Below are positions 32,830-43,505 of a stretch of 64,000 nucleotides of DNA, piece after piece. A program made the position numbers and the translations under genes. Position 1 is the stretch's first letter. Each line of letters begins with the position of its first letter. The notes beneath the pieces are model-generated. The model did no database searches and had not been told where the DNA came from. It saw only the letters and a list, made by a program, of their open reading frames with translations. This DNA comes from Amorphophallus konjac. Lineage: Eukaryota > Streptophyta > Magnoliopsida > Alismatales > Araceae. The stretch lies in NCBI GenBank assembly GCA_022559845.1, contig CM040128.1, forward strand, positions 76,695,247 to 76,759,246, given 5' to 3'.

Positions 32830-34187
32830 TGTTGCCCTGTGATTTTAATGATGTCTAACACTATGAATCATATTATGATAATAGTTTTTTATATCACGAA
32901 TTTGATGTGTGCTGGCTAATGTCGATATGTTTTCTAATGCCTTGAACAACATTTTCATATGAAGGCTTGAAGAGTTGTAATGTCAATGCTATGAATGCTT
33001 GAATTGTTATGTCTATATGCTTGAAGAATGTATGTTTGAAGAACTGGTAATATCTGAAGAATTCAGGTAAGCATAAGCATGGCAGTGTCACATCAGCCCT
33101 AGAAGTCACTCTACAGAAGAAGCCTCCAATCGTCGAAAGAACAAGCTGATATATCAGCTTAAGATAGACTCTGTACCTGCTGAAGAATAAGGGTAAAAAA
33201 TATCCCTTAAAGCTGACAAATGTGCATTACGGGTGACAGATACTACCTTAAGGGTGACAAATAGATGGACTAGGTGAATAATAGGTAACAGTTGTGACAA
33301 ATAGATGGACTAGGTAAATAATAGGCAACAATGGTGACAAATAACAGTGCAAAGGTGAATAAATAGGCAACATGTGTGAAACAGTTGAAATCCAAGAACG
33401 TCAAGTCAACTCGGGAGGACTTACAAGTCGACTTCTGACAGAAGAATTTACAGAATGAATGAAGACTTTTTAGCTGCAGATTAAGGGTGAAAATGGGTGG
33501 ACAAAGCAGACAAATGGCTGTTCAGTGGTGTAAAGTGGCTCATGTCGCTGACATTTGAAGAATGATGAAACTGGTTGAAGAGAATGATTCCCTCTGTGCT
33601 TCAGAGGAAGAGAGGACTGGTCCTCTGTTGTGGGTAAGTGGGAATCACTCACAGTTCCTTCTAATTTGATCAGAAGAAGAGAGGAGAGTGTTCTTCTAGG
33701 TCAAGTTGTAAGTCAGCGTTTGTTTGTAGACTGAGTCTGCGGTTATTGCTGTTGCAAGGGGAAGTCACACTCAGGTTTGAGTGTAGGGTGGACGTAGATC
33801 TGCGTGGCAGATCGAATCACCTAAAAATTATGTGTGCCATGATTTTCATTGGTGTGATTGGCCTTATCATCTAAGGCCTCCATTCACAATTTTGCGTATG
33901 AACTGATCTTCTCTATACGCTAAGTGGTTGTATTGCATTCTGTTAGATCTGTTTGATCTGAGTGGATTCTGTGAAGTAGCATTCTCTTAGTTGGTGCATT
34001 CTTGTCACTTTCATTTATATTGTTCTCACATATATCATCTGAGCTCGTGGTTTGATAGCTGAGTGTTAAATTATCTTAGGCTTAAAAATTGAGCATAAAA
34101 TTTATATAGGATCTATACTAATGTGCACACATTATCATATACTTGCTTTCGACTTTGCCTATAGGGCACACGATATTGGTATCACAG
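32830..34187 (+). mobile_element. Copia LTR with primer site, inside the CACTA TNPA intron
   Basis: The block starts TGTTGCCCTGTGATTTTAATG, similar to the SIRE-like LTR starts, and runs to a primer-site-like TGGTATCACAG at 34177-34187. Its middle has GGTGACAAATAG motifs (complement of CTATTTGTCACC) at 33190-33360. A U5 stem-loop lies at 33787-33821 with a perfect 7-bp inner stem, GATCTGC/GCAGATC. I found no target duplication and no internal coding region, so this is a truncated 5' end or a rearranged copy rather than a clean solo LTR. Both borders are approximate. Confidence 0.65.
33787..33821 (+). other. U5 stem-loop with 7-bp inner helix
   Basis: Outer arms GGTG (33787-33790) and CACC (33818-33821) enclose GACGTA, the stem GATCTGC/GCAGATC with loop GTG, and GAAT. 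It has the same plan as the stem-loops at 16081 and 59778, but the inner stem sequence differs on both arms. Confidence 0.7.
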
Positions 34188-34796
34188 ATTCTCCTCTATT
34201 ATAACTCTAAAGTCTACGAAATTAAAAATTAAATTAAGTACTCACATGAGAGGGCTGTGTTGTGCTCGAGGGTGCTCTCTGAGGCAAAATCCCCGCCTGG
34301 GCCAAGAGGGTAGCAACCACATGAGCAAAGTGTGCCTCCATGCGTTCCTCGACCAGTTCTACCGCATGTTCAACGATGGATGTAATCTGCCTCGTAGAAG
34401 TGCCGATGGAGGGAGTAGAGAAGGAACTGCTACCGGGATAGGAAGAAGCTGAGCCCGAACAAGATGCTAGAATCGGGCTGGTGTCCAAGCTCTGCCCAAA
34501 ACCGTATACTCGTCCTTTCTTCGGTGGGCCGGCTGTTGCTACCCATGCGTCAGGATCTAGCTGCGGCTGCTACGTCTCCTCTTCCCCGCACTTTTCAATC
34601 ATATGCCTGTCATATGACTCCTGCAAATTGAATAAAAAATATTATAAATTTCATATTAATCAATCATATTTAAAAATTAAAATAGAAAAGAAATGTGTAT
34701 GTATAATCTTACCACTACCAAGCGAGCTCTCTCGCTCACATACTGATCAGTCCCCTTCTTCTGGTGAATTGTAGCAAATAAATCGCGGTACGAGAC

Positions 34797-34801
34797 CGTA
34801 C
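34797..34801 (+). repeat. Left target-site duplication CGTAC
   Basis: Identical to 47451-47455 and directly outside the TG...CA ends of the gag-only element. Confidence 0.93.
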
Positions 34802-35377
34802 TGTTAACACCCGTTTTTAGCCTGCAAGTTGCGTTATTTCTCCTATTCATCAAATTTTGGATGTCCCAAATTACCCATTGTTTTGGAGCCTTCCTTGGAT
34901 GAATTTCGAGTCTATTTTATTAATCCATTCTATTTGAGCCTTGGATATCATTATTTCTTAGGGCCCAGGAGCCTATCTTATCACATGTCGGCCTTCCAAG
35001 TCAACTTACGGCCCATTTAGGCCGGCGTCCCTCAAGCATTCAGCCCCCTTTCGTTGCGTAGTCTTGAAAACGGTCCTTTTTCACCTCCTTTCTTTCCTCT
35101 TTTCAAAATGTGTCCTTCACAAAAGTTGTTCATCTTTCAAAGCCCTACATTTTCTTCTTCTACGCCATTATCCAGTTCTCCACCGTTTTCAAGTCTCAAT
35201 ATTTTTCTCTGTTCTCACCCAATTTTCTCTCTCTTATGATTGTTTTTTCATCTTTGTTTCTTCATGAAAATTGTTCATATTTCAGTTATCTACAATTTCT
35301 TCTTCTACCACTTTTTCTAATTCTGCACTGTTTTCAAGATATGCTTCCATTTCTAAAGTCATGTGAGCCTGGCAGCT

Positions 35378-35690
35378 AAACGGTCAACAGTTGACCGTTT
35401 CTTGAGTTGAACGGTCACAAGTTGACCGTCCAACAGTAAAACGGTCAACAGTTGACCGCCCATGAACAGTAACTTTTTTAATTTTTTTTATTTTTTTAAT
35501 TTTTATTATTTTTAAAATGTCATAAAACGGTCTTCTTAAGACCGCCTAACTCGAAAAACGGTCCGTGGATGACCGTTTATCTCTTTTTTGTGCGAAAAGT
35601 CCCCCGGTCGCCCCCAGGTTTGGGCGGTCTACTTCTAACCGCCCAATTGAATGAATGGTCTATCGTGCGACCGTCCAACTAATAGAGAGT
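35378..35690 (+). repeat. Row of CGGTC...GACCG hairpins
   Basis: Seven short inverted repeats follow each other. They are AAACGGTCAA/TTGACCGTTT with loop CAG (35378-35400), ACGGTCA/TGACCGT (from 35411), CGGTCAA/TTGACCG (35442-35458), CGGTCTT/AAGACCG (35528-35544), AAACGGTC/GACCGTTT (35556-35578), TGGGCGGT/ACCGCCCA (35621-35645), and GGTC/GACC (to about 35675). The arms change together, so pairing is kept while sequence changes. The same row is in the 3' LTR (about 45725-46020), and related hairpins continue in the leader at 37255-37400. Confidence 0.85.
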
Positions 35691-36121
35691 CCGCAAGTTC
35701 CTGAACTCCGTCTTCTTCGCCGCCGGATTCTAAGGTCGAACCTGTGCAACGAGGCCTCTTTGTTAGGGCTCTATCTTCTAGAATCCTCAACTAAATTGAC
35801 CTCCGTTTGTTTCTATCTCTTGCCCTTTGTATTATCTTCAATTGGATCCATAGGGCATGACTTTTCATGCACCGGATCTCCTGGAATCTTGACCGCAAGT
35901 TAGGGATTTACTCATTTCGTGTAACCAAAAATCCATGCAGATTAGGTTCCAGAGCCTTCTTCCAAGAGCCATAACTTCCACAATCTTCAACCAAAAAGAG
36001 TCCCGTTTATTCCTACCTCTTATCCTATCTATTATCTCGAGATTTATCCATAGATCTCTAGATTTGGTGGACTCTATCATCTGAAATCGTAGAAGAAAGT
36101 TAAGGTTTTCACCCTTTTTTC

Positions 36122-36129
36122 TATAAATA
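36122..36129 (+). promoter_or_regulatory. TATA box of the gag-only element LTR
   Basis: TATAAATA is preserved at 46464-46471 in the 3' LTR. It sits about 1.3 kb into the LTR and is followed by GATGCCCAG, a plausible transcription start region. Confidence 0.6.
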
Positions 36130-37108
36130 GATGCCCAGTTCGCCTGCGCGACGGGGGGCTCTTCTTGAACTTGGGGCGAAGCCATGCCAAATCGTCATCG
36201 CAAACCTTCGACCCCAGGCTATTGAGGGAAGTATAGGCTTCATTTTGATACCTTATTTGCTGGATTTCATCTTCGTTTACCCTCCTAACTTCGCCCATAC
36301 TTTTTGCAAATCATCACGAGTTCTTGAACCTGTGCGATGGGGCGCCCTTCGTCGGCTCGGGGCGAGTCATCCGGCATCCTCTTCGTCCTCCATTGGTCTC
36401 ATCTTGAAGAGGGGAGTATCTTCTTCATTTTTCATCTCTCCGGGCTCTCTTTCTTCATACCTAGGCTTAGTTCTCTCCCTCCACTTTTCACAAATCATCA
36501 CAGTTTTACACTTAGTTTTTTTGCGCTGTTTCGGCACGTTCATGCATTTTTCTCCGTTTTACACAACGTTTTTCTCCCCCATTTCTCCATCAAATTCCAT
36601 GATTTCAAATTCTATGCATGCACAACACTCCCACCTTACTTTTACACCCACTCATAGGGGTTAAAAACCCTCCCCCGGTGCGTTCTCCCCCTTTCTTTCA
36701 TGCTACTTCATCAGTTCGGACATGTGCTACACTTTCATGTTTCTAATGGGTTTTCTCTTATGTTTGTGGCTTTATTTTACAGGAGACTATTGATAGAACG
36801 TGAGGCCCTCACTTTCTAGCCGGCTAGGAGGTGAGGAGGTGCACCCACATCGGCTTCCCGCATCCCATTTCAAGCGCGATCACACGTTGTAGCGGCTTCC
36901 CGTTAGGCCGCATCTTCTTCTTCATTTTCCAAGGTACACGGCACCGTATTCATCCTTTCTTCATCCTTTTGATGCCGTAGAACCTTGGTGGCGATCACGG
37001 TCAGGTTCCTCTTCTTTATCGCCCCTTTCCATTTCATGCACTTTCACGCTTATATGCATGGTTATATTGTTTAGCTCGGGGCGGGGTATATTACATTTAC
37101 ATCCTACA

Positions 37109-38635
37109 GTTTTTTGGCGATCACGGTGGGACCCCTAGTGCCCATCACGTTATATTTTTATTCTCTTACATGTTGGGTCGGTGTTCATGCATGTTTGGAT
37201 AGGCTTCTCCACGTTTCTCTATCATTCTGTCCATTTTCGGGTCTGTCAAGGTTGCACGGTCTATCGTAGGGCCGCCTAACGCGTTAAACGGCCTATCCAG
37301 GACCGCCCAAACCCTCTGGAGTTATAAACGGTCCTCCCTGGACCGTCCATCAGTTGGGCGGTCATCTGGTAGACCACACAAAGGGTATAAACGGTCATTC
37401 AGGGACCTTTTAACTGTTCTGGCCTGGCAAGATTTCTATTCACAGGGGCCTTATTCATTTGGGCATAACTTTGTCTCCCGACGTTGGATTGGGCTGATTC
37501 TTTTTGCGTTGTGCTGTCCTTTGTATTGTATTTCCATACATATAGAGTTTGCATCAATTGGACATCATTTGCAATTTAAAAAGTGCCTCTATTTTTGCAT
37601 CTAGTTTGTAGGCAGATTCGGGACAGATTCACATGGCCGTTTTGTTTGCTGATTTAAATTGCCTTCCAGGGCATGTTTTGGCTATTTTTTGATTCCATTG
37701 CATAGTCTTTTGTATTATCTTCACATCCATATATTATTTGCATGCATTGGACTTCATTTGCCTACTTAAATATTGCCTTCATTTTTACATTTTATGCATA
37801 AAACTCACTTGTAGGTCCGGGGGCAAACACAAAGGTACATTTTCCTTTGATGATTTTTCTTACCTTTTAGTGCCTAGTTGTCCCTATTTTAGGTATTGCA
37901 TCATTGTTATTCATATTATTTTACATTTTTCATATATTTTTGTAATGTTAGCAGGATTTCATGATTGTCTTGATTTGCTAGACTTAGGCTAGAAATTGCA
38001 TGCACCCCGGTGCACATAGAATCATGCATATTGGCATATTGTAGTTGCATTCCCCCTCGGTAAGTGATCCTCTCACTCCCATATTCCTTGGGCTCGACTA
38101 GGTGATCTTATCCGGGACCTCCGTAAGTCCCCGCGAGCCGTGGATTCCCACACGGACGCCGGGTCGGTTGTATCTTTCCACCCCTCATGCTTGCATTTGC
38201 ATACGTTGTGAAGGAATTAACCTTAGTCAAACCAAAGTTTGGACCTTATTCCCTATAGGACACCTATCTTGAGGGAATTAATCTCAATTCAAATCATTAA
38301 AGGGTCCACCCAAAACATTGACAATAAAATACTTCCCATCATATTAACTTGTTTGACTTGGGTGAAATCCTTCATATTGTTTGTGTTGTGTGGGCTTGTC
38401 CAAGCCCACTTGTGTTATTTTGTGTTGCATCCCCCATCATCCATATAGATTTTGTTATTAGGCCCACTTAGGGTAGTCCATTCTGTGTGTCCATTTGTCT
38501 AGTCTCATTATCCTAGGTTTCTTTTTTTCTTCTTTTATTTTCCTTTGCATTATTGAGTCAGCCCCCCTCATTTGAGCCCTTACTTCCCTCATTGTATTTC
38601 CCTGATTTTCCTGTATAAAGTCTCCATTTGCCCTC
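37109..38635 (+). other. Leader of the gag-only element
   Basis: The leader starts GTTTTTTGGCGATCACGG, which would contain the primer site; I cannot assign the tRNA with confidence. Hairpins with ACGGTC/GACCG-type arms continue to about 37400, and the rest is AT-rich without a long frame. A block at about 38060-38190 is GC-richer. Confidence 0.55.
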
Positions 38636-40266
38636 ATGGAGTGTCATTTTTCTCCTGTATATTACCCTTCTTCCTCCCCGTCTTCTTATCCCCGCGTGGA
38701 TTCCTCTTCCCATGCGGGCCCATCTCCTTATTCCTCCATTGGACCCTATTCTTCTAACGGGCCTTCTTGTCCCACCCGTGCTGCTGTTGGCCCAATCAAT
38801 TCTCATTCCCACCTTCGTAATTCTTCCAGGCCCATGTATTCCTCAATTCCCGGAGCGGGCTTTCCTTCTTCTCAGGCCGGATCCCCTTATCCGGCCCATC
38901 AACATTATCCTGGTCTAAATTCATCATCTCTTGCTCAAGCTGGCCCATATCCTTCTCAGACTCTTCCTACCGAGGAGATGATCACTCAGGCCCAACGCCA
39001 GCTTGATGAATTGCAATGACAAATCAGTCCTCAAACTTCTTTGGATATCCCATTTGCATTCCGAGGTCTTCAGCTTCCCCCACGTCAACAGATTCCCGCT
39101 TATCGTCTCTATGGTGGAGTCGGTGACCCCTACATGCATTTGAAGGAGTTCTTATATGAGTCGGCACAGTTCCAGCACGATCAACGCTTGATGGCCTATT
39201 TGTTTGGCCTATCTTTAGAGGGCCCAGCCAAGGATTGGTTCTTCACGTTACCGCAAGAGCAGATGATGAATTTTCAAGCCGTTCAAGCAAGATTCATTCA
39301 GCAGTACCAGGATCAGGTTGGGCCCAGACATTCTTTGGTTGATCTGGCCCAAGAGAAGATGAAGCCCGGTGAGGAATTCTCGACCTTCGCCGACCGCTGG
39401 CGTCGCCTAGCCGCGTAAGTCCCAGGGCATATTCGGAGGGCGAGCAGATCAAAATGGCTATTTTTAATACAACGCCCGAGCTTAGGTGCATCTTAGCCCT
39501 GAATGACATCACTTCATGGCAGCAACTTTACAGTCGAGCCCGCTTCATTACCCAACAACTCTTAGTTTCCTTTGACCATGAGCCTCATCCACCTTTGCCT
39601 TCCACATACCCCTTTTCTTCCCCATCCACCACGGGTCCACCCTCCACCTCATATCCTTCCACGAGTCAACCCCCCGCTTCCCCACACCCATATACCCCCA
39701 TATATGCCTCCACCTCACATCCCTCCACGAGTCAACCCTCTGCTATTTTATCACACCACACCCCTCCACCTCCGGTCAGGGAAACACTGCACCAAGAGCG
39801 GGTAGATGCCGTCCATTACGTTCCCACGCCCTCCACATCTCCACATCATTTCAGTCCTTCACCTTTGCCTACGCAATCCCCTTTGCCTACGCAACCTCCA
39901 CTCCCATCTCCATTACCTCATCATACCCTTCGGCATCCACCTTGCCCGAAGCAGGCCTCTCACTTTTCGTTGCCAGAATCCTTCGCAGATGTTTTCAGGG
40001 CTTTGATCGCCACCGACGCGTTACAACTCCCTCCGGTTATACCTTGCCGACCTGCGGTCGGGAACTTGCTCCATTTCTGTGAATTCCATCGTCAACAGGG
40101 GCATTCGGTTGAGGATTGTCCCGAGTTCTGGGAACTTGTTTACAACTGGGAGGACAAGAATATGATTGATTGGACTGTCATGCGCCGAGTTATTTCAGAC
40201 CTCAGCGGTAAACGGCAGCAGCAGCAAGCCGTGCCGCCTAAGCAACCGTCTTCACCTCAAGACTAG
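38636..40266 (+). pseudogene. gag: Ty3/gypsy-type gag with one stop and one frameshift
   Basis: A Ser/Pro/Tyr-rich N-terminus (38636-39016) ends at TGA 39017-39019, and the same phase continues into a retrotransposon gag domain (about 39080-39400). Landmarks there are LYGGVGDPYMHLKEF, LSLEGPAKDWFFTLP and LAQEKMKPGEEFSTFADRW. The phase shifts near 39416, and the protein goes on as EGEQIKMAIFNTTPELR. It then passes a Pro/Ser/His-rich linker and a zinc-knuckle-like motif, CEFHRQQGHSVEDC (about 40077-40118), and ends at TAG 40264-40266. Gag would build the particle and bind RNA. The two breaks suggest that this copy cannot make full-length gag. Confidence 0.8.
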
Positions 40267-41784
40267 GGGCACCCTAGTATTTCTTCAGTTAATAAGATAC
40301 TTGCTCCATTACCTACTACTTCCTCCATCCCATCTCCTCCACAACCTTTACCTACACCAGCCTCCACTCGGGCAACCCCTCTTTTACCCTCTGTTTCCAC
40401 CACCACACCTATCCCTAACGCCTCTCGACGAGTCATGAAGATACGTCAAAGAGTGCCACCACCTGCCTCTTCCCTCACTACGCCACTACCTTCCTCTCCT
40501 CCTTCTTCCCCACCCCTACCTTCACATCCATCCCCTTCACCTTCACCGTCTTCATCAACCACATCACTCCCTTTGCCACCCTCATCACCTTTGCCACTGC
40601 CGTCGCCTCTTCCACTCCCCCTTTCGCCATCATCCTCTGAGCCCGAGCGGACCGACCCTAAACCCATATCTCCACTTTTGCCTTCACCTCCACACATGCC
40701 CATCATCATCATTATTCCCCCATCACTTGCATCATCGCCACCCGCGCCCTTCAAACCTCCTCCTTCTAACCTTCCTCTACCACTTCCCACTTCGCGGAGC
40801 AGGTACACGCTACCTTTGGTGCCCCTCGGGTCTAGTCCCCAGGGAGATAAAGAGCCGAATCAGGTTTTGACTGTGCATTACAAGCTTCAAGATTTTATTT
40901 GCCGCATGCCGGTCCGAGCCCTGTTCCCTGGCTATTCTAGGGGCAATGAGCCCACATTTGCTATGAAGACGGTCACTAAGAAGAGTTCTCTAGCATTGGC
41001 ACCAGTTCCTTCTAAAGCGAGGCTGGTGGCAGTCTCTTTGCTCACCGGAGAATTCACTGTTGATGTTGTTATCACCTCTCGCTTGATTGCTATTCAGTTC
41101 ACTGGCCCAGAAGAGTTTTCCGCCTGGATGGTGCTAACCTACACGGCCGCCAAAAGTTTAATCAATTCAGCATTCAAGGGGAAATTGGCCGTGTCTTCGA
41201 GATTGACCAGGGGCGTTCTACATTTTCTGTCTCATCTCCCTCGTCTTATTGGTAAGGCGGCCACGTCAACGCCACGCATCACCCTCCCTCAGTTCCGTCC
41301 TGCGCTGCTGAAAAGGGAGTTATGCTTCATGCCCAGCTGCCGAGTGAAGATGCCAAAGCTCCATGTTCTAGTGCCGAACGATAAAACTCCATGGCTTCCT
41401 GATGTTCATCCCAAGGAGTTGATTGTTCTGGAATGCCTTTCTATGGTTGGCACCGCACAGCTAGGGGCAACCGTCCCAATGAAGCTGCATATTCATAACT
41501 GGGCTAGGCCGTCTGCCAGGTGGGACCGTTATTTAAGAAAATATTGCAAGACAAGAAGCCCGAAGGCCCGAGTCCGCGCCAGGCGGAGTTGTTTCAAGAA
41601 GATTTCTGCCAAGAAGAGGTGGCGACATAAGTATAAAGGCTGTCAGTTGTGCATTCGAGGGTCCACTTCCTCCTCTCCTTCTCCGTCCATTCATCTTTTC
41701 TTTTGCTCAGTTCTTATCCTTGGGTGGTGTAACTTCCACCACCTGACTATATTTCTACCATCTTCTCTGTCCTCACCATTCTAG
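40267..41784 (+). CDS. Unrecognised large second frame of the gag-only element
   Basis: Directly after the gag stop, in the same phase, the frame stays open for 506 codons. The first ATG is at 40435, giving 449 residues. The first part is a Pro/Ser-rich linker (to about 40800). A folded-looking part of about 300 residues follows, mixed in composition, with FTGPEEFSAWMVLTYTAA, an LPRLIG segment, LHVLVPNDKTPWLPDVHPKE and a very basic stretch near the end (RKYCKTRSPKARVRARR). I see no DTG/DSG, polymerase or integrase motif, so it is not pol. It could be a gag extension read through the TAG or a separate protein. The basic end suggests nucleic-acid binding or nuclear import, by inference. Confidence 0.6.
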   Translation, partial: GHPSISSVNKILAPLPTTSSIPSPPQPLPTPASTRATPLLPSVSTTTPIPNASRRVMKIRQRVPPPASSLTTPLPSSPPSSPPLPSHPSPSPSPSSSTTSLPLPPSSPLPLPSPLPLPLSPSSSEPERTDPKPISPLLPSPPHMPIIIIIPPSLASSPPAPFKPPPSNLPLPLPTSRSRYTLPLVPLGSSPQGDKEPNQVLTVHYKLQDFICRMPVRALFPGYSRGNEPTFAMKTVTKKSSLALAPVPSKARLVAVSLLTGEFTVDVVITSRLIAIQFTGPEEFSAWMVLTYTAAKSLINSAFKGKLAVSSRLTRGVLHFLSHLPRLIGKAATSTPRITLPQFRPALLKRELCFMPSCRVKMPKLHVLVPNDKTPWLPDVHPKELIVLECLSMVGTAQLGATVPMKLHIHNWARPSARWDRYLRKYCKTRSPKARVRARRSCFKKISAKKRWRHKYKGCQLCIRGSTSSSPSPSIHLFFCSVLILGWCNFHHLTIFLPSSLSSPF

Positions 41785-41807
41785 GTCTTTGCCTATGTCC
41801 TCCTCTT

Positions 41808-42062
41808 CCCCTGATCCGGGGGCATCTTCTAGTTTTTCTCCCCGGATACATCCGGATTCTGCTTCTCATCCTTTTCCCCCGACCCTATTGGGGATTCCTT
41901 GCGCTCGTTCCCCGACCTTGTCGGGTGATTTTTCTGATCCTTCTCCAACTTTGTCAGGTGGTTTTCATTTCTTCTCCCCAACCTGGTCGGGTGTTTATGC
42001 TTCTTCTTCCCCGCCTTTGGCGGGTGATCGCTACTCTCCTTCTCCGACCATGTTGGATGATT
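41808..42062 (+). repeat. Row of about eight stem-loops in the 3' region
   Basis: Roughly every 40-50 bp a short inverted repeat appears. Examples are CCCCTGATCCGGGGG (41808), CCGGATACATCCGG (about 41840), CCCCGACCCTATTGGGG (about 41877), CCCGACCTTGTCGGG (41911-41925), CCCAACCTGGTCGGG (about 41977), CCCGCCTTTGGCGGG (about 42012) and CCGACCATGTTGG (about 42042). The arms differ from unit to unit but mostly stay complementary. A frame through it (41789-42151) encodes a Ser/Pro-rich repeat that is probably not a protein. Confidence 0.7.
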
Positions 42063-43332
42063 CTTCTCCTCCTCTTTCTTCTCACTCCTCTTCACCCTTT
42101 CAGGGTCACCACCCTTTTTCTTGCTGTTTTCGAGGCTTTAGCCCGCCTTGATCTCAGTTAATCCTTGTTTATTATGTATCTGGTTCCTTGTTATCAGGGC
42201 CTCAGTGCCTTAACGAGGGAGTTCTAGCCCTCGTCTCTCTTCCTTTTTATCCCTTCTTCGTCCAATATGATGTCTGCCACTCCTCTATGTCGAGGAATCC
42301 AATCCTTTGCTCTCCTTTCATCCTTTATCCTGGCAAGCAAGGAATGCAAAGCTACTCGCGCTCCTCAAAGCTCGATGATCGAAATCGCTTCAGGATGCTG
42401 GTTTCCACGCCATGGATCTGCAAATGTATCTTTATTTTGTGCAAGAACGTACTTTCATTTCCATTATTTATGTGGTTTCTGCACATGATTCCTTAACATG
42501 ATTGAGTGGCTTTAGGAGTCTTTGTTTAATTGGATCTTAACTTTGTGTCAAATAAAAAAGTTAGCTTCTGCAGCATCCTTAGGCTGGTGATTGCTCCGCG
42601 CTGGGAGTCTAGTTTCTTTCCTCGATTGTGGAGGGTGACCTTTATGCATGGGTTTTTCACACACTTCACGGCGAGCCATAGCCGACCCCTCTAGTGCAAC
42701 AACGTTGCTGCTTTGGCCATACTTTGGGTATGCACGAAGGCCTTTTCTCTTCTCTACTCGGCCAAGTGTAGGGGTAAGAGATTGATGGATGAGATGACTA
42801 ACCTAGGCGCTCCCTAATACGAGAGAGGTCTCAAATAGGGGCAGTCTTGACCCTCAAAAGTGAGCTTTCATGCAATATCTGGCCAATAAGGGCTCTCAAA
42901 ATCAATGATGAATCAATGTAGCAAAATTATGAATCAAAGGCATGGCAAGAGTGGCAGTACAGTTCCCCGCGGGACGTCATGAGCCCGGTCGCATGCGTGC
43001 CTAATAAATATGGGTCTAAAAATCGAAGACACAAAGCCCCTGCGCAACATGCTATCTCTTTGAGGGGTAGTGCCCTGGAAGGAATTCGAGCCTTGATATC
43101 TCCCATCCTGCACGAAGCTTGTCTCCAATTTATCTTCTGCTTCTCCCTCTTATGCTGGGTTGTATCCCGGGTATGGCCTTAGTAGGGGCACCGTTCTTTA
43201 GAAGCAGTTGGTTGTGGTAAGCCACCCTCACATGCACGCCCTGCTTAAGGGAAGCCTTTAGTGAAAGGGGTAGGAACGTTGATCCCTGGCTAGTAGTTTG
43301 AGCCCGTCTTTAGGTGCTGCGGATTGCCATGT

Positions 43333-43505
43333 CAAAATCAAAAAAAAATCAAATATTACCAAAAGTCTAAAAAAAATTAAATACTTCAAAAAAATCTAAA
43401 AAATCAAATATTGTCAAAAATCTAAAAAAATCAAATATTTCAAAAAATCCAAAAAATGAAATACTGTTGAAAATCTAAAAAAATACAAAAAATCCAAAAA
43501 ATTGT
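43333..43505 (+). repeat. A-rich degenerate tandem repeat
   Basis: Variants of AAAAAATCTAAAAAATCAAA with ATATT spacers repeat for about 170 bp. It lies inside the 3' noncoding part of the gag-only element. Confidence 0.8.

Larger units (their letters stand above)
32627..34801 (-). pseudogene. TNPA-like gene, 3' exons
   Basis: The minus-strand exon at about 34801-34717 continues the Transposase_24-like domain across the retroelement insertion. The next, about 34622-34250, carries KKGRVYGFGQ, a Ser-rich stretch and a predicted helix rich in Glu/His/Ala (EHAVELVEERMEAHF), then splices at GTGAGTAC. A small last exon near 32672-32627 reads DPPAVGDGGDATNDE and stops. TNPA-type proteins bind the subterminal repeats and help bring the ends together. 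An in-frame stop is visible in the second exon near 34570. The intron before the last exon holds the copia LTR. Confidence 0.7.
34802..37108 (+). repeat. 5' LTR of the gag-only element
   Basis: Starts TGTTAACACCCG and ends ACATCCTACA. It holds a TATA box at 36122-36129 (TATAAATA) and a row of hairpins with CGGTC/GACCG arms at 35378-35690. Short translated frames in it are not genes. Confidence 0.93.
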
